Assembly (NCBI GenBank): GCA_947685225.1 | Contig: CANTUV010000007.1 | Span: forward strand, 14,032,501-14,096,500 | Source: Garcia nutans | Lineage: Eukaryota; Streptophyta; Magnoliopsida; Malpighiales; Euphorbiaceae | Reading direction: 5' to 3' | Length of the DNA stretch: 64,000 nt | Shown here: in pieces, positions 46,056-56,829 of the stretch | Numbering within the stretch: the first letter of the stretch is position 1 | How the letters are laid out: each line of letters begins with the position of its first letter | The notes under the pieces: generated by a model | What the model saw: the letters and a program-made list of their open reading frames with translations, nothing else | Database searches by the model: none | Told to the model about the DNA's origin: nothing | Program-made: the position numbers and the translations under genes

Positions 46056-47680
46056 TATGTTAGTAGATTTGTGTATATCGATTTTAAAAACTGCAAGTGT
46101 ACGGCTCGTAACAAGTAATATAGTAAAAATAATAGTCGATCCCACAGAGAATGATCAATTTGATTAACTAAAATTTAATTTAACTATTATCTAAAAATTA
46201 ACAAATTGCAATAGTTTAATTTTACCTAATTAATCTAAATCTATCCATGTCAATTACTTTAAATTAAATGTTCAAATAATCAATGATAAAGAAGTAGGAT
46301 TAGGTTTCATTGGAGTTTTTACTATAGGTATAATTAATGAAGCATTAAGTTTCAATTCTTAAATCATATATATCTAATATCACTCAATTCATCTACTTCT
46401 CTCTCATGTAAGAAAAATATAATTGGACAATAATTAAATTATTATTCTCATGTCAAATAATCAAAGTCTAATTTAATTTAATCAAGATATTAATTCTGAA
46501 TTCCTAAGTAATTAATTTATCTCTAAATTTAATCACTCAAGATTGATGATTCCACATCAAAAATCACATTCAGCTTTCACATTTTATATGATTCTTTAAA
46601 TTTAACAAGTGATGGTCAAACAATTGCTAATCAATTAAACTAAAATCATCAAATCAAGGATAAAAGAAAATCAATCGATGTATATTAATAGATTATAATC
46701 AAACTCGTAGTTCAAACATCCAAATTCACCTAGTCCCATAAAGAGATTATTTGCTCATAACTAAATTAAACTTAGATAAAATAGAAATTAAGTAACAAAA
46801 TACAAAGTTCATCATTCTAATATTCAAAACAAGAAAATAACAAAGCATTAAATAAAATGTAAACTTAAAAATATAAACTAAATAGAGAGTTCAAACGAAG
46901 TTGATGAAGAATCCGGCAGAGACAACCAAGTCTTCCTCTAGCATAATCTCCTTCTTCCTTTAATCTTCAATTGAGCTAAAATTAATTTACTCTAAATAAA
47001 TATGAAAAAAATATAGTCTAACACTCTAGAATGGTTGCAACTCTGTACTATTTAATCCTCTTTTAATATCCAGCAAATAACTCCTTTAAATCAGACTCCT
47101 ACTCCTACTCAACTTATGTTTCAAAACTTGAATTCAAAATTAAAACTCAATTTTCTATCAGATATCCTCATTATTTCTGATTGAATCTTTCAATAAAGTT
47201 TTATCTCCAGAAGAGTAAATGATGTTAGACTTTTTAATCACCTTATTAGGACTCCAGAAGCTCAAGTTATGGCCCAATTATTATCAGTGGCCCGGATTAA
47301 ACTTATGATTTTGACATTTAAGCCCAATTTCAAATTTAAGGTTGGAGGCCTAAAAGAACTCAGAATTTAACGAACCAAACCTCTTTGGAAAGCTTGAGAC
47401 GTCCTCTATCAACTTTAGGAAGACCATATTTTCAAATTTGCATTTTACAACTACCGAAATTATACTTGAAGCTCTAAGAGTCAAATTATACCTATAAATT
47501 TCAGTTTATACACACGTTTAAGAAATTAATTTAAACTAAGCTTAATTCTAAAATAATGAAATAAAAGCACATAAATAAGGTTAAAATAGATTAATTCAAG
47601 TAAATTATATGCTAAATATGATAGAAAATATATGGTTAATTTGCACCTATCAATTTAGTTTAGTTTGTCATTAATAATTG
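46056..47680. repeat. Unclassified dispersed-repeat-like block, about 1.6 kb
   Basis: More complex than its surroundings. It begins near CTGCAAGTGTACGGCTCGTA and GTCGATCCCACAGAGAATGA and ends near TTAATTTGCACCTATCAATT. On the minus strand the ending reads TTGATAGGTGCAAATTAACC. These phrases recall a widespread family of plant repeats, but I cannot name it and saw no TIR, LTR pair or domain. Confidence 0.4.
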
Positions 47681-47961
47681 ATAATTGAAAAATATAATTA
47701 TTTGTAAACTTTTACTAGTTAATATTTTTAAAAGTTAAATGGAAATTAAGAATATAATAATTTTAATTTTATTGTTTTTAGTTTTTTTTATATATGATAT
47801 ATATCGAAAGATTAATCAAGTTATTACAGGCTTGATGTCCTATTGTGTAAGGATAGTTTAGATGTAATTAGACTTAATACCCTTATTTTATTTTACATGT
47901 ACGAATGAATAAATTATATTTATTTTTTTAACATATACATTTTTATATTACTTACATATTA

Positions 47962-48060
47962 TGAGAGAAAATGCCTAAGAGACTCGAACTTATGACCTAG
48001 GCGGGAGTAACACAAGCTCCTCGCCCCCGAATTATAGTTTGGTGGTTTTTCCAACCTATT
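47962..48060 (-). repeat. tRNA-derived SINE-like element
   Basis: On the minus strand CCTAGGTCATAAGTTCGAGT (B box core GTTCGAGTC) is preceded by GGGGGCGAGGAGCTTGTG and by GGTTGGAAAAACCACC. The 'ACCTAGGTCAnAAGTTCGAGTC' wording is common in plant tRNA-derived SINEs (recalled). A clear A box is not found. Confidence 0.45.
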
Positions 48061-50008
48061 TATTTATAGCTTCTTCGTCTTTTTCTAACTTCAAATAATA
48101 TGGCTACATTTATTTATATGTATTAAAAAAATTTTTGATACATAACTTAATAAATTATTTATTAAGAACTTATATTTTTTTAATTTTTAATTTTATGTAA
48201 TATGTAAATTAAATTTGTCACACAAGGAGCAATGAGGTGCCGGCGGGAGATATCGATTTGATTTCTTTTGTTTTGTCAGCTTATATTTAATAACTATTAT
48301 TTTAGTATATGTTAAGAATTACCTCAAATCAACTATAAGATTTGATTGGATACTTAATAATAGTTTGTCTTTCTAGATTTAGGGGATTGATTACGTGTAA
48401 GGAAGAAAAAGTATCCTACAACGCCCAAATTTGATATTATAATTATTTTAATATTTTATTATCTATTTTTATTATAGGAGAAATTATATTCACTGCCTGA
48501 ATATAAATACTAAGTATTTACTATCTTTTATAATTAATCTCACATATATCCACTTCTTGAATAGAAATACATATATATTTTTTATAATTTTATTATTTAT
48601 TATCTTTAATAGTTAAAGTACTGTTATATGTATATTTTTTTATTAGTTTGACTTAACCTCTACATTCACTTTCTAAATATAAGAGTTTTATATTTTACTA
48701 TTTATTATTATTATTATTTTGAATAATGTTCACTTTCTAAATATATTCTTTATCATTATTATTTCAATTATATATATATTTTTTATGATTTTATCACCTT
48801 AGTGCGCATATATTTTATTTTTAGTTAATATTTTAATTCTTACATCCACTGCCTGTACATAAAGATTTTATAATTTAATATTTGTTAAATTTATAATTAT
48901 TATTTTAAATAAAATTGTGCTCACTCCTTAGATATAACTGTCCTAATTTTATATTTTTATTAAATATTATTGATATATTTTATTTTTAAAATTTGTTAAT
49001 GTATTTTTAAAAGATATTTTTATATTAAAGTGGTGATTTCGAATACCTACGTATTCGTTTAACGAAATTAAAGTCTCCGTAGTTTGAATATTTTTTTATT
49101 ATTTTTATCTGATACATGAATTATTATTATGATCTTATGTTTGGTATTTATTTCATATACGCCGTTATTTTATATAATCATGTCCAATAATTATACCTGC
49201 ACTTATATTTAATGTTATAATCCTTTTATTTGGTTAACAATTATTTTAATTTATTATTTTATGTTAAATGTGGTAAATAGCCATATTTACTATTTGGATA
49301 TAATTATTCACATACATATTCTTTAATATTAATATTAAATTTATTTAATAACTATTATATTCATCAATTGATATAATAATTTTATCTTATTTTTATTGAT
49401 GGCTTAATTAACTAGATTATATAAAGTAAAAAAATTGTCTTGAATGATAAAAAGTTTAAAAATAAGAGTTAATGTATTATTTTTTTTTCACTTAAAAACA
49501 CATTATTTTGACTATAATAAATAAAAGTATTTTTATTTGTCAGTATGATGAGAAAGCATTTCCATTTGATGGCCAAAAAAGAAAAAAAAAACTATTTTAA
49601 TTTTTAACTATTTTATTTCCTATCATTTATTTGTCTTGCTATTCTACGTAAAAATAATAGTAAAAAAATTTTGGGCAGTGCACATAAAAAAATTATAAAA
49701 AGTAGCAAACCTAAGCAATGGTAGCTTGCATGTTTGCACTCACAAAGTCACAAAAATACATAAAAAAGGCATTAATGTCAATTAGGGTCTTCTTGAGCAG
49801 TGCACCCATATAATATATGGCAGGTATACATAATTATGTATATAAACATTAATTTTTAAGTGACAAGTTTGCAGAAACCATTCTTTTTATTTAAATAAAA
49901 TGAAAGACACATGATAAAGTCTAAAAGAAGAAATGATTCATAGTGACATCAAATTATTCTCCACTTTTTCTTTGGCTTTCTTTCATTTCTTTTTTAGTTT
50001 TACAAATG

Positions 50009-50010
<2 letters not shown>

Positions 50011-50042
<32 letters not shown>
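50011..50042. repeat. (TC)n microsatellite
   Basis: About 15 perfect TC units within the Tat LTR; not seen in copy A. Confidence 0.95.
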
Positions 50043-50047
<5 letters not shown>

Positions 50048-50793
50048 AATGTTCATCCTTCTCGGATCCTAGCTCAAGTATATACTTTCAGTAGCATATT
50101 TTAAACATTTCAATTTGTTATTGATCAACCAATAATAAGGTAAAAAGGATTTCTACTTATTTTCCTTTAATCTCTTTATTTTTGTTTATTTACCAAACCT
50201 TACATTTTTTTTTTATGTATTTTAATTCTAGATTCTAATTTGATTTCTTTCATTTAAAGGAGAAGAAATATATAGATCTATTTTTTATACTTATTTTACT
50301 TTTATTTATCACCTGAATCGTTTTGTCTTTTAATATATTTTTTATTTTTATTTTATATATTCATTTCTTGTTCCATATACTGATATATTTTTTCATATTT
50401 TTTAAAAGGGCTAATTTTATTTATACATATATTTTTATAATAATAATCAATATGTCTATGTGAACTTTATACCAAAATCATATACAAGGAATACAATTGC
50501 AACATATGCCAATATAAAAACTTGCAGTAGAAAGCTTTAGTCATTACTTGATATATGAAAATTTGATGTAGTCTTTATATTATTCACTGAATACATAATC
50601 TGCATTCAATGAAATTTTGTAACTTGCTTAGGACTCTTATGAAATATACTTTCTTTACTCAATTTTCTTATCAATTTCCTCTGCCAGAAAATCGTTCTCC
50701 CTTTTCTTTTTATTTTTACTCTGTTTTTGTGTGAATTTTTTGTGTTGTTCTTCTCTCCTCCTCCCTTCTTTTTTATTGTTTTTTTTTTCTTCT

Positions 50794-50803
50794 CCATTTA
50801 TAG
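50794..50803 (-). promoter_or_regulatory. Candidate TATA box of Tat LTR (copy B)
   Basis: Minus strand CTATAAATGG followed by an AG-rich run, the counterpart of GTATAAAAGG at 2421-2430. Confidence 0.45.
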
Positions 50804-51069
50804 AAAAAAATTATTTTCATTTTCTTGTTTTAATATTGTCAACTTTTTTCTTTTTGTAGATAAAAAAGAAACAATGCAAGAAATTATGCCAGAAAATCTG
50901 GAAATTTTTCCTTGTTTTAAGTTATTCTTTTCTTAATGTATTTGCTGGAATAATAAATAAAATAATCAATATTTTATTAATAATTTTTATTTATTTTTAA
51001 TTACTATCTTAATTTTTTTTATTATTAATCTATTTTTTTTAAAGAAATAGATTACTACAGTTGTCTTCC

Positions 51070-51104
51070 TTTTGCATACTTTAATTAATTAAAGTTATGC
51101 AAAA
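51070..51104. repeat. Palindrome upstream of the Tat LTR (copy B)
   Basis: TTTTGCATACTTTAATTAAT joined to TAAAGTTATGCAAAA; one unpaired base. Same position relative to the LTR as in copy A. Confidence 0.8.
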
Positions 51105-51149
51105 GATTAGTAACAAATTATTTTTTAAGACTTAATTCCTAAAAAAAAT

Positions 51150-51720
51150 TATAACTTGAGACTCGATCTCAATAACGTTTATGATAAAAGAAAATGAACT
51201 AGGATAAATAATTCAAGGCTTGACCTTGAGAGTATAAAAAATTTAACTTTAGGACTTTTAATTAAAGAGAAACTGAAATATGACTTTAGGATTTTAGAAA
51301 TTCAAAAAAGAAAGAAAGGAAACTTAAGATTTGACACTGAGAATCCCAAAGGCTAGAAAAAAAAATAGAAAATGAAGGAAACAAAACTAAGGCTTAACTT
51401 AGGAATGTCTTTGATTTTGGGGATTTTTAAAAAAAGATTAGGAGAACATAAGGCTTAAAAATTTGTAGAAATAGAACCTAAGTCTTGATATTAGGAATAC
51501 ATAATGCTTGACGTTATGAATTTTTTTTAAAAAAAAAATCTAAGGCTTGACCTTAGGAGTATCTAAGGCTTGACCCTAGGAGTATCTAATGCTCGACATT
51601 AGAATTTTTTTTTAAAATTGAAAGAACCCAAGGCTTAATCTTGAGTGTATCTAATGCTTGATATTATGAACTTTTTATATAAAACAAGGAAATTTAGAGT
51701 TTGACTCTTGAAAATCAATT
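51150..51720 (-). repeat. 3' UTR tandem hairpin array (copy B)
   Basis: On the plus strand AAGGCTTGACCTTAGGAGTA and CTAATGCTCGACATTAG recur about eight times with decay, spaced about 65-75 bases. It is the reverse complement of the array at 1311-1960. Confidence 0.8.
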
Positions 51721-52439
51721 ATTATATGCAGGCTTTTTATGACGATTAAGAATTTGAAAAATCATTTTTTAAAAAAAATGCTTAAAACGTGCATGTCATG
51801 TTTGCTTGCATGTATCTAAATGCTCAGGCAAAGCGATAATTTAAAAAAAATCCTCTTAAGAATTTTTTCTTTTTGAAAAAAAGAATATATATATATATAT
51901 ATAACATCAGAATGACAATAATCCATGAATTTAGAACAAATTCAATACCCTACTTTAGTTACGTGACCCTTGAAATGTCTTCTTAGATTTTGTTCAAGCA
52001 ACAACTCTAGATTTCAGAACAATATTATCTATCATTATCTCTATAGATATCTTATTAGCAATTATTTCATCCATCAAGGCATGCCATTTTCATCTCAAAT
52101 TCATAATTTTTGTGTCTCACATATACATCTACTAAGCTTTATTTTACCATCTTTTAACATTATGCTCTCTTTTTCAAATGTTTCAAGAATAGTTTTTAAT
52201 AAAATATATGCTTTGAGGTATGGGTTGGATAAAAATATTGGTTTATCAAGTCTCTGGATAGTTATTTTATCAATGTTTTCTACGATCTCTTAAAAGGTGA
52301 AAATATGTACAAGGAAAAAGATAATTTTACTAAGAAATGCCAATGAATCATACAATCCTAACAATCATAAGTCTAAATCGACTTTGAATAACCTCTAGCT
52401 ATGCTTCTCGCGTCTTCTTTTCTTCTCCTCACTGCAACT
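51721..52439 (-). other. 3' UTR of Tat copy B between pol stop and tandem array
   Basis: About 700 bases with no coding domain, collinear with 589-1300 of copy A (for example GATTGTATGATTCATT, AGAGACTTGATAAACCAATA). The 107-codon plus-strand frame here (51970-52293) is antisense to this UTR and not a gene. Confidence 0.75.
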
Positions 52440-52863
52440 TCAGGCATAATACTTTTTCACAACATTTGAGTTTACCAAATTCGGCAAATCTTTTACATCC
52501 ATATTGGTTAAAGTGAGAGCTCATTCAAAAAATGCTCTCTTCACGACATATGGACATTCATAATTAGGAGTTAATTTTTTCCGAAGGTCTTGATGCCTAA
52601 GAATAATCTTTTTGAGCACCAAGTCTCCTTCTTGAAACTCTCTTACTTTCATCTTCTTTGCATGGGCCCTAATAACCCGTCTTCGATACAATTGACCATG
52701 ACACAAGGCTATCAATCTTTTTTCTTCAATAAAATTTAACTAATCATAATGACTCTGTATCCATTAAGTATCATCAAGCTTAGCTTCCATAATAATTCTT
52801 AAAGAAGGATCCCAACTTCAATATGGTATTATTGCCTCCATGTCATATACTAACGAGAATAGT
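52440..52863 (-). pseudogene. Tat integrase C-terminal part and end of pol
   Basis: It resumes the integrase after the nested LTR: FSLVYDMEAIIP, then EKRLIALCHGQLYRRRVI, KVREFQEGDLVLKKIILRHQ, LTPNYECPYVVK and, after further breaks, VNSNVVKKYYA with stop TGA at 52440-52442. The 'F-x-GDLVLK...P-NYEGPY' module is the usual DNA-binding tail of gypsy integrases; here the Gly of NYEGPY is Cys. At least four stops or substitutions break it. Confidence 0.88.
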
Positions 52864-55417
52864 TATAACATCCCCTGACAATTCTCATTAGAACTATCAG
52901 AGAATGTTACTCAATATACTATCAGTACTCTAATCAATTTATTGATAAAGTTTCCTTTCAAAATGTTACTGATAAAAATCTTCAAATAATAATAATATAA
53001 TCTGTATAAAACAACACTTATAAATCCAATATTTAAACCAATCTCCAATATCTCCAATAATCCAAATAGTAATTATAAATAAGATAAACATCATAAGTTC
53101 ATCAAATCAAATAAATATATAATACATTGCTTTATTTGATAATCATTCACTAGAATCTCAAACTCATCCTCTAAATACATATATTTCTTTAATGTTTATA
53201 AATTTGTACAATTTCTCAAATAGCCAAATTAAATCGTATATATACATTTCATAACTTATGAGTATAATATACAAAAGATCTCTATATGTACTATAGGTAA
53301 TTTTCTGAATTTTCTGAGATTCTTAATTCCACTTCTTAACTTGCTCCGATGACCTGATACCTACTTGTCAGAAAATAATTCTAACACGCTAAGCAAAGCT
53401 TAGTGGTGCTTGTACAAACATATTTTATCACTTAATATTAAAGGAAAATACTTATGGAAATATAGTAATAACACTCAGTTTTAAGAAATATTTTAATATA
53501 TTAATTATTTTCAATAACAAATCAATATAATATTTTGATTACACAAAATTAACTTTAACTCTATAAAACTTATCACGCTACACTATACTTTTGAGATTGC
53601 TACTTTTCTCTTTTTGAATCATTTTATTTAAGACTTACTTTTTCATTTGTTAACATTGTTCATATCACACTTATTTATTTTTCAGTAAGTCTTACTTTTT
53701 AGTTTCACATATAGAATAATTTCATTCAATCTATAATTTTTAGCACTTAAATTTAGTACTATACTTTGGAGCACTTTGTATCTTATATCATTGTATACAC
53801 TTTCAATCATTATAACACTTAGAAAGTTATTGATCAATTCAATAACTTGAGCATAACATTTCTATTCCATGCATTAAAACTTTCACTTATAAACCTTAAT
53901 ATATATATTACCAATCACTGTCATATTGTAACACAGTAAGTCGATTTCAAGTAATTGATTTATATTATTATTTTGAATTTCTTCCATTATTCACAATGTA
54001 ATATTCATATATATTTTCAATTTAGATAACTTCATTAAATATGCCCATACATACTGAACTCAAATCATAGGTTTGGATAACATGTTGGTGTAGCAATTTT
54101 AATGCCAAATCTCAATAATGTATAATGGCAATTATACCCACTGTCACTGATAACACAATGTGTCCATTAATGGCATGAAGTGCTCACTATCACTATGGCT
54201 ATCCTTCATCTAATTAGCCATTCAATCCAAAGCTAGATCTAAAATCAGTATGATTTGGCCAATTCATTAGTTTTAATTATCATTGAATTATGTATATCAC
54301 TTTAATGGAACAATTCTTTGATCAACACTTGGTATTACACATATTTATCTTATATTCAAAATTTATTACACTACTTGATAGGGTTGATTTCAAAAATCCT
54401 TTACACTTTAAGGCCTTATAGTTAATTAAGCCTAAATCACAGATGAAACACAAGAAAAAGAGCCATTTTAGGCAAATTTCTTCAAGTGACAACCCAATGA
54501 CATGGGCGTGTCTTTTGCCCATTTTACAGTAGCTTTGACACACCCAACGACATGAGCGTGTCACTGGGCATGTCATTTATTTTACAATTCAGTAACTATG
54601 ACACCCCCACTGACATGGGCATGTCACTGGCCATGTCAGGCAAAAATTTTGTATTTCGTACACTTAACCATTTTAACTCAATATATTCAAAATCTATGAT
54701 AATAATGAATCAAATCCAAATTTTTTTTAACATAAAAGAGTCTACATCTAATATTTTACTCAAACTTCAATTAATCAAACCTTCAAATATCACTTATGGT
54801 TAAAACAACATCAAACTACCCAATTCTTATAAAGATTGAATTAAGAATCAAACTCACCACATATAAGTTTTTTTAATTCATTTTTCACTCATCAATCCAT
54901 TTAATCAATATTTTCAAGAAATAATTCATTATAAATGACTCAATCAATCAATTCAAATATTCAAACTCATAGAAATTCAATTATTTGCAAAGTATAATAC
55001 ATAAGCACATACCTCTTTCAATTTCTCTCTTCTTCTCTCTTTTTCCTCTTTTTCTTTGATCACTTACTGATGATCTCACCTTTTCTAGCTTATTCTTTTA
55101 AAACTCATAGCTAGATATGATTTTCTCTTAAATTTTAGCCAAATTCTTGAAAAGAAGGAAGAAAGAAGGAGCTTTGGTGGTGTTGGTGATGATGATCATG
55201 GAAAGAAGAAGGAAGAAGAAGAAAGAAGCTTCTACATGCATACATATCTGTCCATATACACATATATATATTTATGGCTTAATCTAGTATGGCCAATCTC
55301 ATTTTAAATATGGTGCACCCTCTATTATATCACTTATCTATACAACTTATATCACAATGCACTATCAATTATTTATATTAAATTAAAAGTTTAGCATTTA
55401 AAGTTTTAAACATTACA
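52864..55417 (+). mobile_element. Solo LTR (Ty3/gypsy-like, 2554 bp) inside the Tat integrase
   Basis: It starts TATAACATCCCCTGACA and ends AAACATTACA, as a decayed TGTAACACCCC...TTACA chromovirus LTR would (TG to TA). Flanks are ATAGT (52859-52863) and ATGGT (55418-55422), a 5-bp duplication with one mismatch. With one copy removed, the integrase frame reads through from GATP to FSLVY, proving insertion into that codon. No internal domains or second LTR are present. A cluster of GACATGGGCGTGTC-like palindromes lies at 54499-54640. Confidence 0.85.
54499..54638 (+). repeat. Cluster of GACATGNGCNTGTC palindromes
   Basis: GACATGGGCGTGTC at 54499, GACATGAGCGTGTC followed by ACTGGGCATGTC at 54549, GACATGGGCATGTC followed by ACTGGCCATGTC at 54612. 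Five near-palindromic sites in 140 bases. Confidence 0.75.
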
Positions 55418-56160
55418 ATGGTGTTGCTCCAGCAGATGTCATGACTGTAGTTCTGTATCCATGAAGAGCATAAGGAAGCATCTCATGCCAATCTTTGTAC
55501 GTTATTGCCATTTTTTGAATTATCTTCTTAATATTCTTATTAGCCACTTCAACTGCACTATTCATCCTTGGACAGTATGGGGAGGAATTATGATGCTTAA
55601 TTTTGAATTTTGAGCACATCTCTATTATTTTCTTATTCTTCAAATTCTTTGCATTGTTGATGATAATATGCTTGGGAAGACCATATCGACATATGATATT
55701 CTGCTTAAAGAATTTTAAGACCACATTCTTTGTCATATTGGCATAAGAAGTTGCCTCTACCCATTTAGTAAAATAATCAATTGCTACTAAAATGAATCGA
55801 TGGCCATTAGAAGCTTTAGGTTCTATTGAACCAATCACATCCATTCCCCATATTGAAAAAGGCCATAGGGAAACCATTACATGCAAAGGTGCTGGAGGTG
55901 CATTGATATCATCAACATATATTTGACACTTATGATATTTTCAGATATAGTTAATGCAATCTGATTCCATTTTCAACCAGAAATAATCCGTTATGAGAAT
56001 TTTACCAGCCAACACATGCTCGCTTGAATGTGTACTACAAAATCCTTCATGAACTTCTTCCATCAATCTTTGAGCTTCCCTTTCATGTACACATCTAATA
56101 AGCATTGTATCATAATTCTTTTTGTATAAGACATCGCCACTCAAAAAAAAATTCATTACT
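55418..56160 (-). pseudogene. Tat integrase, N-terminal and core part
   Basis: From 56156 the frame gives DVLYKKNYDTMLIRCVHERE, VHEGFCSTHSSEHVLAGKIL and, across a stop, YHKCQIY: the HHCC zinc module. The core follows: SIWGMDVIGSIEPKASNGHR (first catalytic Asp), AIDYFTKWVEA, KHIIINNAKNLKN (Asn where the second catalytic Asp belongs), then MNSAVEVANKNIKKII (catalytic Glu), ending YRTTVMTSAGATPL at the insertion site. The loss of the second Asp alone would abolish activity. Confidence 0.9.
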
Positions 56161-56299
56161 AGTCGCCGAATGGTTCTTTTATCAGTGTCTGAGACTTATG
56201 GAGGGTATATCCTATTTTTGAGATACTGCTTGATATCATGAAACCATGGCTTACCATCATGTTCTTCTTCAAGGTTCGTACTGTAAGCATTGACCCCTC

Positions 56300-56800
56300 T
56301 AGTTTCAATCTTGATGGGAAGCATCTTTCCATAAGCATCTAATCAAAACATTACAACTAATGTGGCTAATGGATATACAATTTGGATCTTAATTTGGAAA
56401 ACATGATAAAAACTTATAAATTCGAAGTTTTGAGCTGAATCAAGAATATATTCTTGATAAGACACCAATTTTCAATCTCTAGTTTCCCATTCTCCTCTCA
56501 AATGGTTAATTATCAATTCTAAATCTCCATAGACTTCCAACTTTTTGATCTTCATGTCAATAACAACTTATACTCCTAAAGCACAGGCCTTATATTCAAC
56601 CATATTATTAGTGCATTCAAAACATAATTTGGCTGTCAAAGGAAAATATTTTTCTTTTGGAGAGATTAGAATCATTCCTATCCCGCTTCCTAAGGCATTT
56701 GAAGCTCCATCAAATTTCATAATCCAGTTTCTTTTTTATCATTGTTCTTCTTCCACCAATATGATTCCTTCATCGGAAAACTCATAACTTATTGGTTGAT
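56300..56800 (-). pseudogene. Second (archaeal-type) RNase H of the Tat element
   Basis: Between the RT-linked RNase H and integrase, the minus-strand translation gives WIMKFDGASNALGSGIGMIL (first acidic residue in FDGASN), AKLCFECTNNMVEYKACALG (Glu in VEYKA), KKLEVYGDLELIINHLRGEW (third Asp in YGD). This is the additional RNase H acquired by Tat retrotransposons. Stops (for example after ALGV) and a frame change relative to RT break it, but the catalytic residues are visible. A linker with VSDTDKRTIRR precedes integrase. Confidence 0.85.
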
Positions 56801-56829
56801 AGCCTTCAATAGCTCGATCTGCCAAATAA

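Larger units (their letters stand above)
48216..51059 (-). repeat. 3' LTR of Tat copy B (2844 bp)
   Basis: On the minus strand it begins TGTAGTAATCTATTT at 51059 after AAAAGGAAGACAAC and ends CCTTGTGTGACA at 48216. The same ends occur in copy A (2029 and 7740). It includes 48480-48960, where TTCACTTTCTAAATATAAGA-type units recur every 45-100 bases, and the intact solo-LTR target site at about 49074-49090. The flank after the end is AATTT; the matching duplication is outside the window. A (TC)n run occupies 50011-50042. Confidence 0.75.

Noticed and set aside
48216..49330. Independent chromovirus LTR starting TACAACGCCC at 48418
   Set aside because: Homology with copy A continues past that point on both sides, to an end at 48216, and the block is collinear with the Tat LTR, so it is the LTR's 3' part.
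51970..52293. 107-codon plus-strand frame
   Set aside because: Antisense to the Tat 3' UTR and collinear with untranslated sequence of copy A, where it is not open.
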